Positions 17,456-25,995 of a stretch of DNA of 64,000 nt are shown piece by piece. The notes beneath the pieces are model-generated. The model had not been told where the DNA came from and searched no databases. It was given only the letters and a program-made list of their open reading frames with translations. Made by a program: the position numbers and the translations under genes. Each line of letters begins with the position of its first letter. Position 1 is the stretch's first letter. Source of the DNA: JANXSF01 sp043745195 (GTDB taxonomy: Bacteria > Acidobacteriota > Terriglobia > Bryobacterales > Bryobacteraceae); assembly GCA_043745195.1 (NCBI GenBank), contig JAYTTF010000100.1:1-64000 (forward strand), in the 5' to 3' direction.

Positions 17456-18858
17456 CCGAACACCTGCTTGATTGCCGTGCCGCCAAAATCGGTTAACTTT
17501 TCCTGTCGCCCATTGTTCAAGTACCAAAGCTTATGCTGTTCAAGCCCCAGTGCGTGAAGAATAGTCGCGTGAAAGTCCCGCATGTGATACCGGTCCCCAA
17601 CTCCGTAGAGCCCAAAATCATCTGTGGCACCAATAATCTGGCCCCCCTTCACGCCGCCGCCCGCAAACCACATTGTGTAGCCATGCGGATTGTGATCCCG
17701 TCCATTGCCGCTTTGCGAATTGGGTAGCCGTCCAAACTCACTGCCCCAAATCACAAGCGTGGAATCCAAAAGTCCGCGCGACTTCAAATCCTTCAACAAA
17801 GCAGCAACGGGCTGATCCGTCATGCCGCACATCTTTTCGTGATTTTCTTTCAAATCCTTATGCGCATCCCATTGAATGCTTACCGGCCCACCGCCAGAAT
17901 AGAGTTGCACAAAGCGAACACCGCGCTCCACCAATCGACGCGCCATCAGGCAGCGCGTACCAAACTCCCGCGTTCGATTTTGATCCAGCCCATAAAGGCT
18001 CCTCGTGGCATCCGTTTCCTTGGTTAGGTCCACTGCCTCTGGAGCATGCCGCTGCATCCGAAACGCCAGTTCGTAGGAAGCAATACGCGCACCCATTTCC
18101 TGATCAGCAGCCGCAGTATCCATCTCGTTCATCTTCTGCAGCAAGTCCAGCGTTGCCCGTTGCCGGTTCTCACTCATGCCTGCAGGAGGCTTCAGATGCA
18201 TAATCGGAGTCGGCCCCGGGCGAAACAATGTGCCCTGATACACCGCAGGAAGAAATGCCGAACCCCAACATGGCGTTCCCCCTTCCGGAGTTCCTTCCGG
18301 CTGAGGCATCACCACATACGCCGGTAGATTTTCCGATTGCGACCCCAGCCCATATGTGATCCACGATCCCATGCTGGGAAAGCCCATCAGGATGCGCCCC
18401 GAATGCACCTGGTACATTGCCGGCGCATGCACCGCGCTTTCTGTATAAAAGCTACGCACAAAGCAGATGTCATCCACACATTGCGCAACGTTTGGAAATA
18501 GGCTGGAAACAGGCATGCCGCTTTGCCCATATTGTTTGAATTCCCAAGGAGAACTCAGCACAGGCGTAGTGCCATCAGAAAATTGACTGGTGACGCGCAA
18601 ACTTTCCGGCAACGCTTGACCTTCAAATTTTTTCAATGCGGGCTTTGGATCAAACGTATCCATTTGGCTGGGAGCCCCAACCATGAATAGAAAGATCACT
18701 GATTTCGCTTTGCCAGGAAAATGCGGAGGCTTGGCAGCCAACGGGTTCAGCCGAGGTGCCGCACCCAATTCCCGCTGCAACATCGATTCCAGCGCAACAG
18801 CCCCAAAACCCTGGGCTGAGGCACGCAGAACATTTCGCCGTGAGATACCACCTGTCAT
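17452..18858 (-). CDS. DUF1501 domain protein with Tat signal
   Basis: A twin-arginine signal (SRRNVLRAS at about 6-14) shows export of a folded protein. The body has DUF1501 landmarks: SVIFLFMVGAPSQMDTFDPK, PVLSSPWEFKQYGQSG, DPHK-like SIQWDAHKDL and a late WGSEFGRLPNSQ..GRDHNPHGYT block, the sulfatase/phosphatase-like metal-site region. The function is unknown. It usually sits next to a DUF1549/DUF1553 cytochrome-type protein, which is absent here; instead the TenA-DUF1080 fusion follows with a TTGA overlap. The ATG at 18858 was chosen; a TTG two codons upstream is possible. Confidence 0.85.
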   Translation of the reverse strand: MTGGISRRNVLRASAQGFGAVALESMLQRELGAAPRLNPLAAKPPHFPGKAKSVIFLFMVGAPSQMDTFDPKPALKKFEGQALPESLRVTSQFSDGTTPVLSSPWEFKQYGQSGMPVSSLFPNVAQCVDDICFVRSFYTESAVHAPAMYQVHSGRILMGFPSMGSWITYGLGSQSENLPAYVVMPQPEGTPEGGTPCWGSAFLPAVYQGTLFRPGPTPIMHLKPPAGMSENRQRATLDLLQKMNEMDTAAADQEMGARIASYELAFRMQRHAPEAVDLTKETDATRSLYGLDQNRTREFGTRCLMARRLVERGVRFVQLYSGGGPVSIQWDAHKDLKENHEKMCGMTDQPVAALLKDLKSRGLLDSTLVIWGSEFGRLPNSQSGNGRDHNPHGYTMWFAGGGVKGGQIIGATDDFGLYGVGDRYHMRDFHATILHALGLEQHKLWYLNNGRQEKLTDFGGTAIKQVFG

Positions 18859-18903
18859 CTTCAAATTCTTTCACATTTGAACAAGAAGATAAGGGACCCG
18901 GAA

Positions 18904-20166
18904 TTACTCTGTAGTTTTCACTGCTTGTTCAAACAACAAATTCAACGTTTTTTCCGTTCGGTAGTGGTTGGCTATCTTTCCTAACGTGCCATCCTTTTCC
19001 AGCCGCCTACGAGTCGCCGCAGGCACTTCCCGTTCCTGGCGGGCCACTCGCTGCACTTCTTTATCAATCTCGTCTTCAGTGGCGCGAATAGCTTCCACTG
19101 TGGCAATCTTGTCCAACAGCAAGCTGGCGCGTACATCTTTTCCCGCCTGTTCCTTGTGCTGTTCGCGCACCTTCGTCCAATCCATGTTCATCTTGGACAT
19201 GTCAATGCCCTGGCTTGCGAATTGGCGGATGCGCTGGTCCACAATGTTATGCACCTGCCGTTCCACATAGGCTTCGGGCACAGGGAAGTTATGAGATTCA
19301 ACCAAACTATCCACCAACTTGCCTTTGGCTTCGGTCTGGGCGGCAGATTCCTTCTCGGCGAAAAGCGACTTCCGAATGGCTTCCTTCAGTTCGTCTGCGG
19401 TTTTGAAATCCCCTAAATCCTGGGCGAAATCATCGTTAAATGCCGGCAATTCTTTGTTCCGCAAGGTCTTCAACCCAACCCGGAACTTCACTGTTTTTCC
19501 AGCCAAACGCTCTGTGCCGTAATCTTCGGGATACACAACTTCAAATTCTTTTGTATCCCCAGGAGTCAATCCCGTAATGTTATCGGTGAATGGCGGGAAC
19601 GTATCGGCGTGGCCCAGTTCCAACTGAACTTCGTCTTCATTCACGGGCGGTGTAACACCCGATAGGCTCTCCAACTTCACCAGCGCGAAATCACCTGATT
19701 GCGCCGGGCGTGGGTCAATATTTACAAATTCTGCTTTCTGCTCGCGAACGGTATCAATACGCGCCGTGATTTCTTCTTCAGTGAGTTCCGGTTCCTTGTA
19801 GACAACCTTCAACCCCTTATATTCCCCAAGCTCGAATTCGGGAGCCACCTCAAATTCTGCTTTAAACCACAGCGGCTCGCCATCCTCGAACTTCATTTCC
19901 GTGACGTTCGGGATGCTGACTACTTGCAAATGGTCGGCATCAGCCTTCTGGCGAAAAGCTTTGGGAATAATGCTTTCCAACACGTCATGCTTAATTTCGT
20001 CAGCAAAGCGCGAACGAACCAGAGATTGCGGCACTTTCCCTGGACGGAATCCAGGCAGACGCGCCTTCTGGGAAATGCTTTCGACAACGCGCTTGGTTTC
20101 GGCCGTCACTTCTTCAACGGGGACGGTGACTTCCAGATAATGTTTGCAGCCTTCGATTAGGGGCAT
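18904..20166 (-). CDS. tig: Trigger factor
   Basis: This ribosome-bound chaperone and peptidyl-prolyl isomerase shows the N-terminal ribosome-docking signature (LPGFRPGKVPQSLVRSRF near 37-54), the FKBP-like domain (about 155-245, with GDFALVKLESL and FTDNITGLTPGDTKEFEVVYPEDYG) and the helical C-terminal domain. The length of 420 is normal. It lies downstream of metK on the same strand but is separated from it by a strong terminator, so it probably has its own promoter. Confidence 0.93.
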   Translation of the reverse strand: MPLIEGCKHYLEVTVPVEEVTAETKRVVESISQKARLPGFRPGKVPQSLVRSRFADEIKHDVLESIIPKAFRQKADADHLQVVSIPNVTEMKFEDGEPLWFKAEFEVAPEFELGEYKGLKVVYKEPELTEEEITARIDTVREQKAEFVNIDPRPAQSGDFALVKLESLSGVTPPVNEDEVQLELGHADTFPPFTDNITGLTPGDTKEFEVVYPEDYGTERLAGKTVKFRVGLKTLRNKELPAFNDDFAQDLGDFKTADELKEAIRKSLFAEKESAAQTEAKGKLVDSLVESHNFPVPEAYVERQVHNIVDQRIRQFASQGIDMSKMNMDWTKVREQHKEQAGKDVRASLLLDKIATVEAIRATEDEIDKEVQRVARQEREVPAATRRRLEKDGTLGKIANHYRTEKTLNLLFEQAVKTTE

Positions 20167-20201
20167 CGGTTCCTTCTTTACTTTTAGTGATTGCTAACAG
20201 G

Positions 20202-20233
20202 AAAACCACTTGCCCACCCAGGTGAGCAAGTGG
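20202..20233 (-). terminator. Intrinsic terminator after metK
   Basis: Read on the minus strand, CCACTTGC and GCAAGTGG form a perfect 8-bp stem (20206-20233) that extends inward through a U-G pair and a CACC/GGTG match. It is followed directly by TTTT. It lies just after the metK stop, as expected for rho-independent termination. Confidence 0.8.
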
Positions 20234-20240
20234 CTTTGTT

Positions 20241-21413
20241 CTAATTTGAGGCTTTCTTGGTTTTCACACCGGCTTCGGAACGTAGCGCTTCTGCCTTATC
20301 GTCAACTTCCCAGGTGAAGCCCTTGCCGGAACGGCCGAAATGGCCAAACGCGGCCGTTTGACGGTAGACCGGACGTCGCAAATTCAGCGACTTGATCATT
20401 CCCTTAGGCGTCAACTTGAAGTTGTTGCGAACCAATTCAGTGAGGCGATCTTCTTCTACCAAACCAGTTCCGAATGTGTTCACCATAACCGATACCGGTT
20501 CGGCAACGCCGATGGCATAAGCAAGCTGCACTTCAACGCGAGAAGCCAGTCCGGAAGCCACAATGTTCTTGGCAACGTAGCGAGCCATATAGCAAGCGGA
20601 ACGGTCAACCTTTGTCGGATCTTTGCCTGAGAAAGCACCGCCGCCATGACGGCCCATGCCGCCATAAGTGTCGACGATGATTTTCCGGCCGGTAAGACCA
20701 GTGTCACCATGAGGTCCACCAATGACGAAACGGCCGGTGGGGTTAATGTGATATTTAGTATTGGAATCAACCATGTTCGAAGGAATAATGGCGTCAATGA
20801 TGTGTTTTTTCACCTGGGCGCGTAATTCTTCGGTAGTAACGTCAGGATCGTGCTGAGTGGAAATAACCACTGCGTCAATACGCTTCGGCTTACCGCCGAC
20901 GTATTCAACGGACACTTGGCTCTTACCATCGGGACGAAGCCAGGGGAGCTGCTTGCTCTTCCGGGATTCGCTCAACCGTTGGACCAACTTGTGCGCCATC
21001 ATAATCGGCAAAGGCATCAGTTCCGGGGTTTCGTCGCAGGCATAGCCAAACATCAGGCCTTGGTCACCCGCACCGCCAGTATCTACACCCATAGCAATGT
21101 CAGGCGATTGAGACTGAATTGCGTTCAGAATGCCGCAGGTTTTGGCATCGAAACCCATTGCTGAATCCGTGAAACCAATGTCCTCAGTCACCTTGCGAGC
21201 AAGGGTTGGCACGTCCACATAAGTGGTCGTGGTGATTTCACCGGCAACGATGATCAAGCCAGTTGTCACCATCACTTCGCAGGCCACGCGGCCTGTGGGG
21301 TCTTCTTTTAAGACCGCATCCAGAACCGCATCAGAAATCTGATCAGCCATTTTGTCGGGATGGCCTTCAGTCACCGATTCCGACGTAAAAATATGACGCA
21401 TTGCTTCAGCCAC
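20241..21413 (-). CDS. metK: S-adenosylmethionine synthase
   Basis: MetK makes S-adenosylmethionine from ATP and methionine. Signatures are present in order: TSESVTEGHPDKMADQISDAVLD, GAGDQGLMFGYACDET and GGHGGGAFSGKDPTKVDRS-like GMGRHGGGAFSGKD. The GTG at 21413 is preferred because GGAGG stands ten bases before it, giving MAEAMRHIFTS; the ATG at 21401 is 22 bases from that site. The length from GTG is 390, typical of the family. I looked for a SAM-binding riboswitch in the leader and found no convincing one. Confidence 0.94.
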   Translation of the reverse strand: MAEAMRHIFTSESVTEGHPDKMADQISDAVLDAVLKEDPTGRVACEVMVTTGLIIVAGEITTTTYVDVPTLARKVTEDIGFTDSAMGFDAKTCGILNAIQSQSPDIAMGVDTGGAGDQGLMFGYACDETPELMPLPIMMAHKLVQRLSESRKSKQLPWLRPDGKSQVSVEYVGGKPKRIDAVVISTQHDPDVTTEELRAQVKKHIIDAIIPSNMVDSNTKYHINPTGRFVIGGPHGDTGLTGRKIIVDTYGGMGRHGGGAFSGKDPTKVDRSACYMARYVAKNIVASGLASRVEVQLAYAIGVAEPVSVMVNTFGTGLVEEDRLTELVRNNFKLTPKGMIKSLNLRRPVYRQTAAFGHFGRSGKGFTWEVDDKAEALRSEAGVKTKKASN

Positions 21414-21651
21414 TATACTGAATCCTCCGTTGGAGTTAACTTTTGAACTTAGCTTCCGATAGTCCCAACTAGCAAACCATCCAGAAACAAACAATTGGTT
21501 TCCCACACATTCCACACGAAATCCGCTTTCCAATTTGGCGTTTTAGTTATGGCCGGAAGGTCGCGGTCGGGAACTCAGTGAAGGAACACCTATTACATAG
21601 TGTAGTGGACAATGCCCTAGGATTCAATTCACGAAAAAAATCCACCAGCAT
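21414..21651. other. Intergenic region upstream of metK
   Basis: This stretch is the metK leader and promoter region. The GGAGG of metK lies at 21424-21428, and GTTGG/CCAAC could pair across about 30 bases just before it. No open frame with a convincing protein was seen. Confidence 0.4.
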
Positions 21652-21797
21652 TTACTTCGGAGGTTCAGCCTTTTGCATGGTTTCCACAAGTGTTCCCAAA
21701 TGCTTCACTATGTATGCTCTGGCTGCACTGTAGTCTTGGCTGGGTGACGACGTGGCGCTCCACTCGAGGCGGCGTTCTCTAACACCAGCGGTTGACG
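21652..21797 (-). pseudogene. Possible coding remnant after the restriction endonuclease gene
   Basis: On the minus strand one frame stays open through the end of the endonuclease gene and reads RERRLEWSATSSPSQDYSAA, then a stretch ending in ETMQKAEPPK and a TAA at 21652-21654. The composition is protein-like, but there is no usable start codon. It may be a lost C-terminal extension of the endonuclease (a frameshift near 21830 would join them) or the tail of a decayed gene. I do not recognise the family. Confidence 0.3.
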
Positions 21798-22412
21798 CTA
21801 GGGCTTCGGCTGGCTCTTGAAGTACTCCTGAATAGCAGCCTCAAGGTCATCATTCGATTTTTTGTGGGGCTGTAGCTTTCCAGCCCATCCCCTACCCGGA
21901 TGAAGCACATCCCATGCCGGAACTTGGCCCTGATGACGGCCCTTACCCGGATCATGATTGCCGAAACCATCGATCAGTCGATTCCAGACTGGCGAGAACA
22001 TCTGAATGAGAAGGGATTCACCCAACGGTATCCAGATGTCGTCAACCACAAGGTAGCGACAGAGGAAATCGGCCCGGTCCAGATTCTTCGCATGCCCAAT
22101 CGAATCGGCATGCTCAGCCAAACGGTTGTAAAGCACCGTTCCTGTGGCAACATCAAGTCCAAACCCGCCCTTCCGCGCGCCAGCGGGAACCGCCTTTCCA
22201 ACGTAGATCGGCGTCTCCCGTTGAGGCTTCGACATTAGGGAGATTGGGTGATACGCCGGGAAACCGCCCTTATAGTAGATGGCGTAAACTCCCGCCCCGA
22301 TAAACGACTCTTCTGGCGGAAGTGGACCCAATGGCTTTGTCAAAAGAGCATCCGCCACGCTAATACCAAGGTTCCTCTTGTCTAATGGGTTGTAAGCAGG
22401 TTCTGAGTGCAT
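21798..22412 (-). CDS. Eco29kI-like GIY-YIG restriction endonuclease
   Basis: The 204-residue protein has a GIY-YIG nuclease layout matching the Eco29kI family: GVYAIYY at 41-47 (Tyr43), PIYVGKA at 68-74 (Tyr70), Arg97 and His101 in YNRLAEH, Glu132 in LGESLL and Asn144 in SPVWN. Spacing between these residues agrees with the known Eco29kI active site, whose enzyme cuts CCGCGG. The ATG at 22412 was chosen because the domain starts there; an upstream in-frame start lies deep in the methylase gene. It overlaps the methylase gene by 31 bases. Confidence 0.85.
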   Translation of the reverse strand: MHSEPAYNPLDKRNLGISVADALLTKPLGPLPPEESFIGAGVYAIYYKGGFPAYHPISLMSKPQRETPIYVGKAVPAGARKGGFGLDVATGTVLYNRLAEHADSIGHAKNLDRADFLCRYLVVDDIWIPLGESLLIQMFSPVWNRLIDGFGNHDPGKGRHQGQVPAWDVLHPGRGWAGKLQPHKKSNDDLEAAIQEYFKSQPKP

Positions 22413-23593
22413 AGTGAAGATGGACGCTTCACCTTTGCGTTCAAGTGCTGTCTGATGTCGGAAGCGATCACTCCCGATAATTGTACCGGAACTGCGTTCC
22501 CCAATTGGCGCATGGTTTCCGTCCACGATCCTTGGAATACAAAATTGTCCGGGAATGTTTGAATTCGTGCGGACTCCCGAACCGTGAAGTATCGGACTCG
22601 GCCATCGGGAAGTCGTAGCATGTTCTCGCCACCGGGTACGCCGTGATCCCCAGCCTTCAGTGTTTTTGCAGGTTCATCTAATGGGCTTCCGGTATGGCCG
22701 GGATACGATCTTGCTCCCGGCTGGAAAAAATGGTTCGCAACCTTGTTGTCGCACTTTATCTCTGGATCAGGCAGGTCGGAGATCACATCACGAACGGTCT
22801 TCCACGGTACGGTAAAGGGTAGAAGCGAACTCATTCGGTCAAGCCGGGTGTGCATTTTTGTGGGTGGTTGAGAACGGTTTTTCTTGCTGACTTTGTGACG
22901 ATCCCAATACTCTCCCGTCACCCATTGATCAGCAAGAAGCGAATCTTGCGAGTGCGTTGCAGCGGGGAAAGACCATTCGACGCCAAGATCTGATCGAAAC
23001 GCAACGATGAAAACTCTCTCCCTACGTTGCGGCACACCATAATCAGCAGCATTCAAAAGTTGAAAGATAACCTTGTACTCCAATCCCCGTTCCCGTCCGG
23101 ATGTGTGATGGCGCTCCACCCGGGATTGATGTTCCATCCATGATTCGGTGTTCTTACGGATTACTTCCGGGTGACGAACCATCAGGGTAATGTACTCAAA
23201 ATACTTGGAAAAAGATTGCCGCAACAATCCCTTTACGTTTTCGATGAGCACCACTTTCGGCTTCAATGTTCGAATTGCCGCAATGGTGTCCGGGAATAGG
23301 TTTCGTTCATCTTGGAAACCCCGATGCTTGCCACCTAAAGACCATGGCTGACACGGCACGCCAGCGGCTAGAAGGTCGATGTCTTCCCCTAGACTGCCGA
23401 AGTCAAACCCTCGCACATCCCCCTCATGCAAAGGCCACTCGCTTAATGGCTTGATGTTGCGACGTTGGTTCTCACGAATCGTCGCACACGCATCAGCGTC
23501 CCATTCAATAACAGCTTTGTGCTGAAATCCAGCGTTCGACACGCCAAGGGCAAGCCCCCCCACTCCTGCGAACAGTTCAACTGATGTCATCAT
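22382..23593 (-). CDS. DNA (cytosine-5) methyltransferase of the Eco29kI-like system
   Basis: All main C5-methyltransferase motifs are present in 403 residues: motif I ELFAGVGGLALG (6-17), the catalytic motif IV GVPCQPWSLGGKH with Cys81, motif VI IENVKG (117-122), motif VIII YGVPQRRERVFIVAF, and the C-terminal motifs IX-X (RESARIQTFPDNF...RQLGNAVPV). It should protect the host from the endonuclease that follows. The ATG at 23593 follows an AGGGTGAG ribosome-binding site. The pair is typical of mobile genes inserted into core sequence. Confidence 0.92.
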   Translation of the reverse strand: MMTSVELFAGVGGLALGVSNAGFQHKAVIEWDADACATIRENQRRNIKPLSEWPLHEGDVRGFDFGSLGEDIDLLAAGVPCQPWSLGGKHRGFQDERNLFPDTIAAIRTLKPKVVLIENVKGLLRQSFSKYFEYITLMVRHPEVIRKNTESWMEHQSRVERHHTSGRERGLEYKVIFQLLNAADYGVPQRRERVFIVAFRSDLGVEWSFPAATHSQDSLLADQWVTGEYWDRHKVSKKNRSQPPTKMHTRLDRMSSLLPFTVPWKTVRDVISDLPDPEIKCDNKVANHFFQPGARSYPGHTGSPLDEPAKTLKAGDHGVPGGENMLRLPDGRVRYFTVRESARIQTFPDNFVFQGSWTETMRQLGNAVPVQLSGVIASDIRQHLNAKVKRPSSLCTQNLLTTH

Positions 23594-23799
23594 TGGTCTC
23601 ACCCTAAGAACTCCATTATCCTATTTCTTTAGCTTTTCCTGATCCGCCAATTCGCACTCCACACCAACATGAGCCGCCATCCATCTTTTCGGAGTTTGCA
23701 TTGGTTCCTTGAATCCCTTTTCGGTTCTTTTCCAACTTTGGCTCCTAATGGAGCAGCATCGAAATTGTCGTCAGGATCGCTGAAACAATCCGCTGGGTG

Positions 23800-24192
23800 C
23801 TACACGCAATTCTTCTTTGCCAAAAACCAAGGCATAAGAGCAAACAACAACAACGTCAAGTAGTAGGCTGAACCAGAAACCGGGTCTCTATCGAAGAAGG
23901 CTTCTTTTATTGATATCCCTCGCAGACTAACCGCCAAACTAGCTTCAGCCGTCAACATAAGCGCCAAGGCACCGAATCCAACAGCAAGTTTCTTCGCCGC
24001 TTCAGGTGGCAATCGCTGGTTGATGAAACGTGCCGAAAAGAAGATGGCTACAAGCATAAACGGCATTTCTATAAGTTCTGCAAAACGGGTTCCAACTATA
24101 GGCACCAACCACATTATGCGAATGGGACCCAGGCAGAATCCCGCTCCGAATACCATAAGGAAATAAAATACGGACGCCTTGGTTAGTTGCAT
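23800..24192 (-). CDS. Small four-helix membrane protein of unknown function
   Basis: The 130-residue protein starts at the ATG at 24192, where a hydrophobic helix begins (VFYFLMVFGAGFCLG). It has four predicted membrane segments (about 8-26, 34-54, 66-86, 105-123) and the conserved-looking stretch GPIRIMWLVPIVGTRFAELIEMP between the first two. I recognise the general family of small bacterial membrane proteins but no function. It is divergent from glnS with 67 bases between the starts. Confidence 0.6.
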   Translation of the reverse strand: MQLTKASVFYFLMVFGAGFCLGPIRIMWLVPIVGTRFAELIEMPFMLVAIFFSARFINQRLPPEAAKKLAVGFGALALMLTAEASLAVSLRGISIKEAFFDRDPVSGSAYYLTLLLFALMPWFLAKKNCV

Positions 24193-24259
24193 TGGAAATT
24201 CAGATATCAAAGATGCCTTCAGAATACAGCCTTTCCCGAAGCCTCGATATACTGGGTTC

Positions 24260-25984
24260 ATGGCTATTGATCGTGCGGACCTGCCCGCATCCACTGAAAG
24301 TAACGATGCTGAACGTCCCTCCAATTTTATTCGCGACATCATTCTGCAGGACATTCAAAATGGTAAAAACGGAGGCCGCGTTCATACCCGGTTCCCTCCT
24401 GAACCCAATGGCTATCTGCACATCGGGCATGCTAAATCCATCTGCTTAAATTTTGGATTAGCCAAAGAATTCGGCGGCAAGTGCAATCTCCGATTCGATG
24501 ACACAAACCCTTCCAAAGAAGAAACCGAATACGTCGATTCCATTATTGAAGACGTCCGCTGGCTGGGCTTCGATTGGGAAGACCGCATGTTCTATGCCTC
24601 TGATTATTTTGATCAGCTGCATAAATGGGCCGTGCAACTGATCGAACAAGGCCAAGCCTATGTTTGCGATCTTACCGCTGAACAAATCCGCGAAAGCCGT
24701 GGCACCACAACTGAGCCCGGCAAGGAAAGTCCATATCGCAATCGCTCAGTGAAGGAAAATCTGGAACTGTTTGAACGAATGCGCGTCGGCGAATTCCCCG
24801 ATGGCACCCGCACCTTGCGCACGAAAATCGACATGGCATCGCCGAATTTCAACATGCGCGATCCCATTCTCTACCGTATTCTTCACGCTGAACACCACCG
24901 CACTGGCAACACCTGGTGCATTTATCCCATGTACGATTTCGCTCACGGCGAAAGTGATTCCATCGAAGGCATCACCCATTCCATTTGTACTTTAGAATTC
25001 GAGGATCATCGCCCGCTCTACGATTGGTACGTTGAAAATCTGGGCATCCACCATCCACAGCAAATTGAGTTCGATCGCCTCAACCTCACCAACACAATGT
25101 TGAGCAAACGGAAACTGCTGCAATTGGTGCAGCAGGACTGCGTTTCCGGCTGGGACGATCCACGGATGCCAACCATTTCCGGTTTGCGTCGGCGCGGTTT
25201 CAGCCCCGAAGCCATTCGAAATTTCTGCGGCTCCATTGGACTTTCCAAAACCAACGGCATCATTGAATATGCCTTGCTGGAACATCATTTGCGTGAGGAC
25301 CTGAACAAGCGTGCAGCGCGCGTAATGGCAGTGCTGGATCCGGTGAAGGTTGTCATCGACAATTATCCCGATGGCTTAGTGGAGGACATGGAAGCGGAAA
25401 ATAACCCCGCTGATCCTGCAATGGGCAATCGAACAGTTCCGTTTTCCAAAGTCCTGTATGTTGAACGCGAAGATTTCCGCGAAGATCCACCAAAGCAATA
25501 TTTCCGTCTTTCGCCCGGGCGCGAGGTTCGTCTCCGCTATGGCTACCTTGTTACCTGCACCAACGTTGTGAAAAACGAAGCCGGTGAAATTTTGGAAATT
25601 CATTGCACTTACGATCCTGCAACACGCGGTGGAAATACTCCTGATGGGCGCAAAGTGAAATCCACAATTCATTGGGTTTCCGCTGCCCATGCAGTGGATT
25701 TTGAAGCACGCTTATATGACAACCTGTTCCTTGAAAGCTCCATTGAAAACCCTGACGGCGACTTCACTGCTTCCTTGAATCCGAAATCTTTGGAAGTGGT
25801 GACAGCTGCGAAAATCGAGCCTAGCGTAAAGAATGCGAAGGCAGGCGGCTTCTATCAATTCGAACGCGTCGGATATTTTTGCGTGGATAAAGATTCAACC
25901 CCGCAAAAGCCGGTATTCAATCGAACAGTCGGTTTGCGAGACACCTGGGCAAAGATCGACAAGGCCCAGAAGCCCAAGGGTTAG
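24260..25984 (+). CDS. glnS: Glutaminyl-tRNA synthetase
   Basis: This class I synthetase attaches glutamine to tRNA-Gln. HIGH is at 54-57 in RFPPEPNGYLHIGHAKS, the MLSKRK form of KMSKS follows near 280, and QVERGYF-like FERVGYFCVDKD occurs near the end. The 574 residues include the C-terminal beta-barrel anticodon domain. The start at 24260 matches the family better than the upstream extension. Having GlnRS means charging of tRNA-Gln need not rely on the amidotransferase route. Confidence 0.95.
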   Translation: MAIDRADLPASTESNDAERPSNFIRDIILQDIQNGKNGGRVHTRFPPEPNGYLHIGHAKSICLNFGLAKEFGGKCNLRFDDTNPSKEETEYVDSIIEDVRWLGFDWEDRMFYASDYFDQLHKWAVQLIEQGQAYVCDLTAEQIRESRGTTTEPGKESPYRNRSVKENLELFERMRVGEFPDGTRTLRTKIDMASPNFNMRDPILYRILHAEHHRTGNTWCIYPMYDFAHGESDSIEGITHSICTLEFEDHRPLYDWYVENLGIHHPQQIEFDRLNLTNTMLSKRKLLQLVQQDCVSGWDDPRMPTISGLRRRGFSPEAIRNFCGSIGLSKTNGIIEYALLEHHLREDLNKRAARVMAVLDPVKVVIDNYPDGLVEDMEAENNPADPAMGNRTVPFSKVLYVEREDFREDPPKQYFRLSPGREVRLRYGYLVTCTNVVKNEAGEILEIHCTYDPATRGGNTPDGRKVKSTIHWVSAAHAVDFEARLYDNLFLESSIENPDGDFTASLNPKSLEVVTAAKIEPSVKNAKAGGFYQFERVGYFCVDKDSTPQKPVFNRTVGLRDTWAKIDKAQKPKG

Positions 25985-25995
25985 TGCCCACTAAT

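Noticed and set aside
21402..21600. Possible SAM-binding riboswitch before metK
   Set aside because: A GTTGG/CCAAC pairing and some purine-rich stretches exist, but none of the conserved cores of the SAM-I, SAM-II or related classes could be matched.
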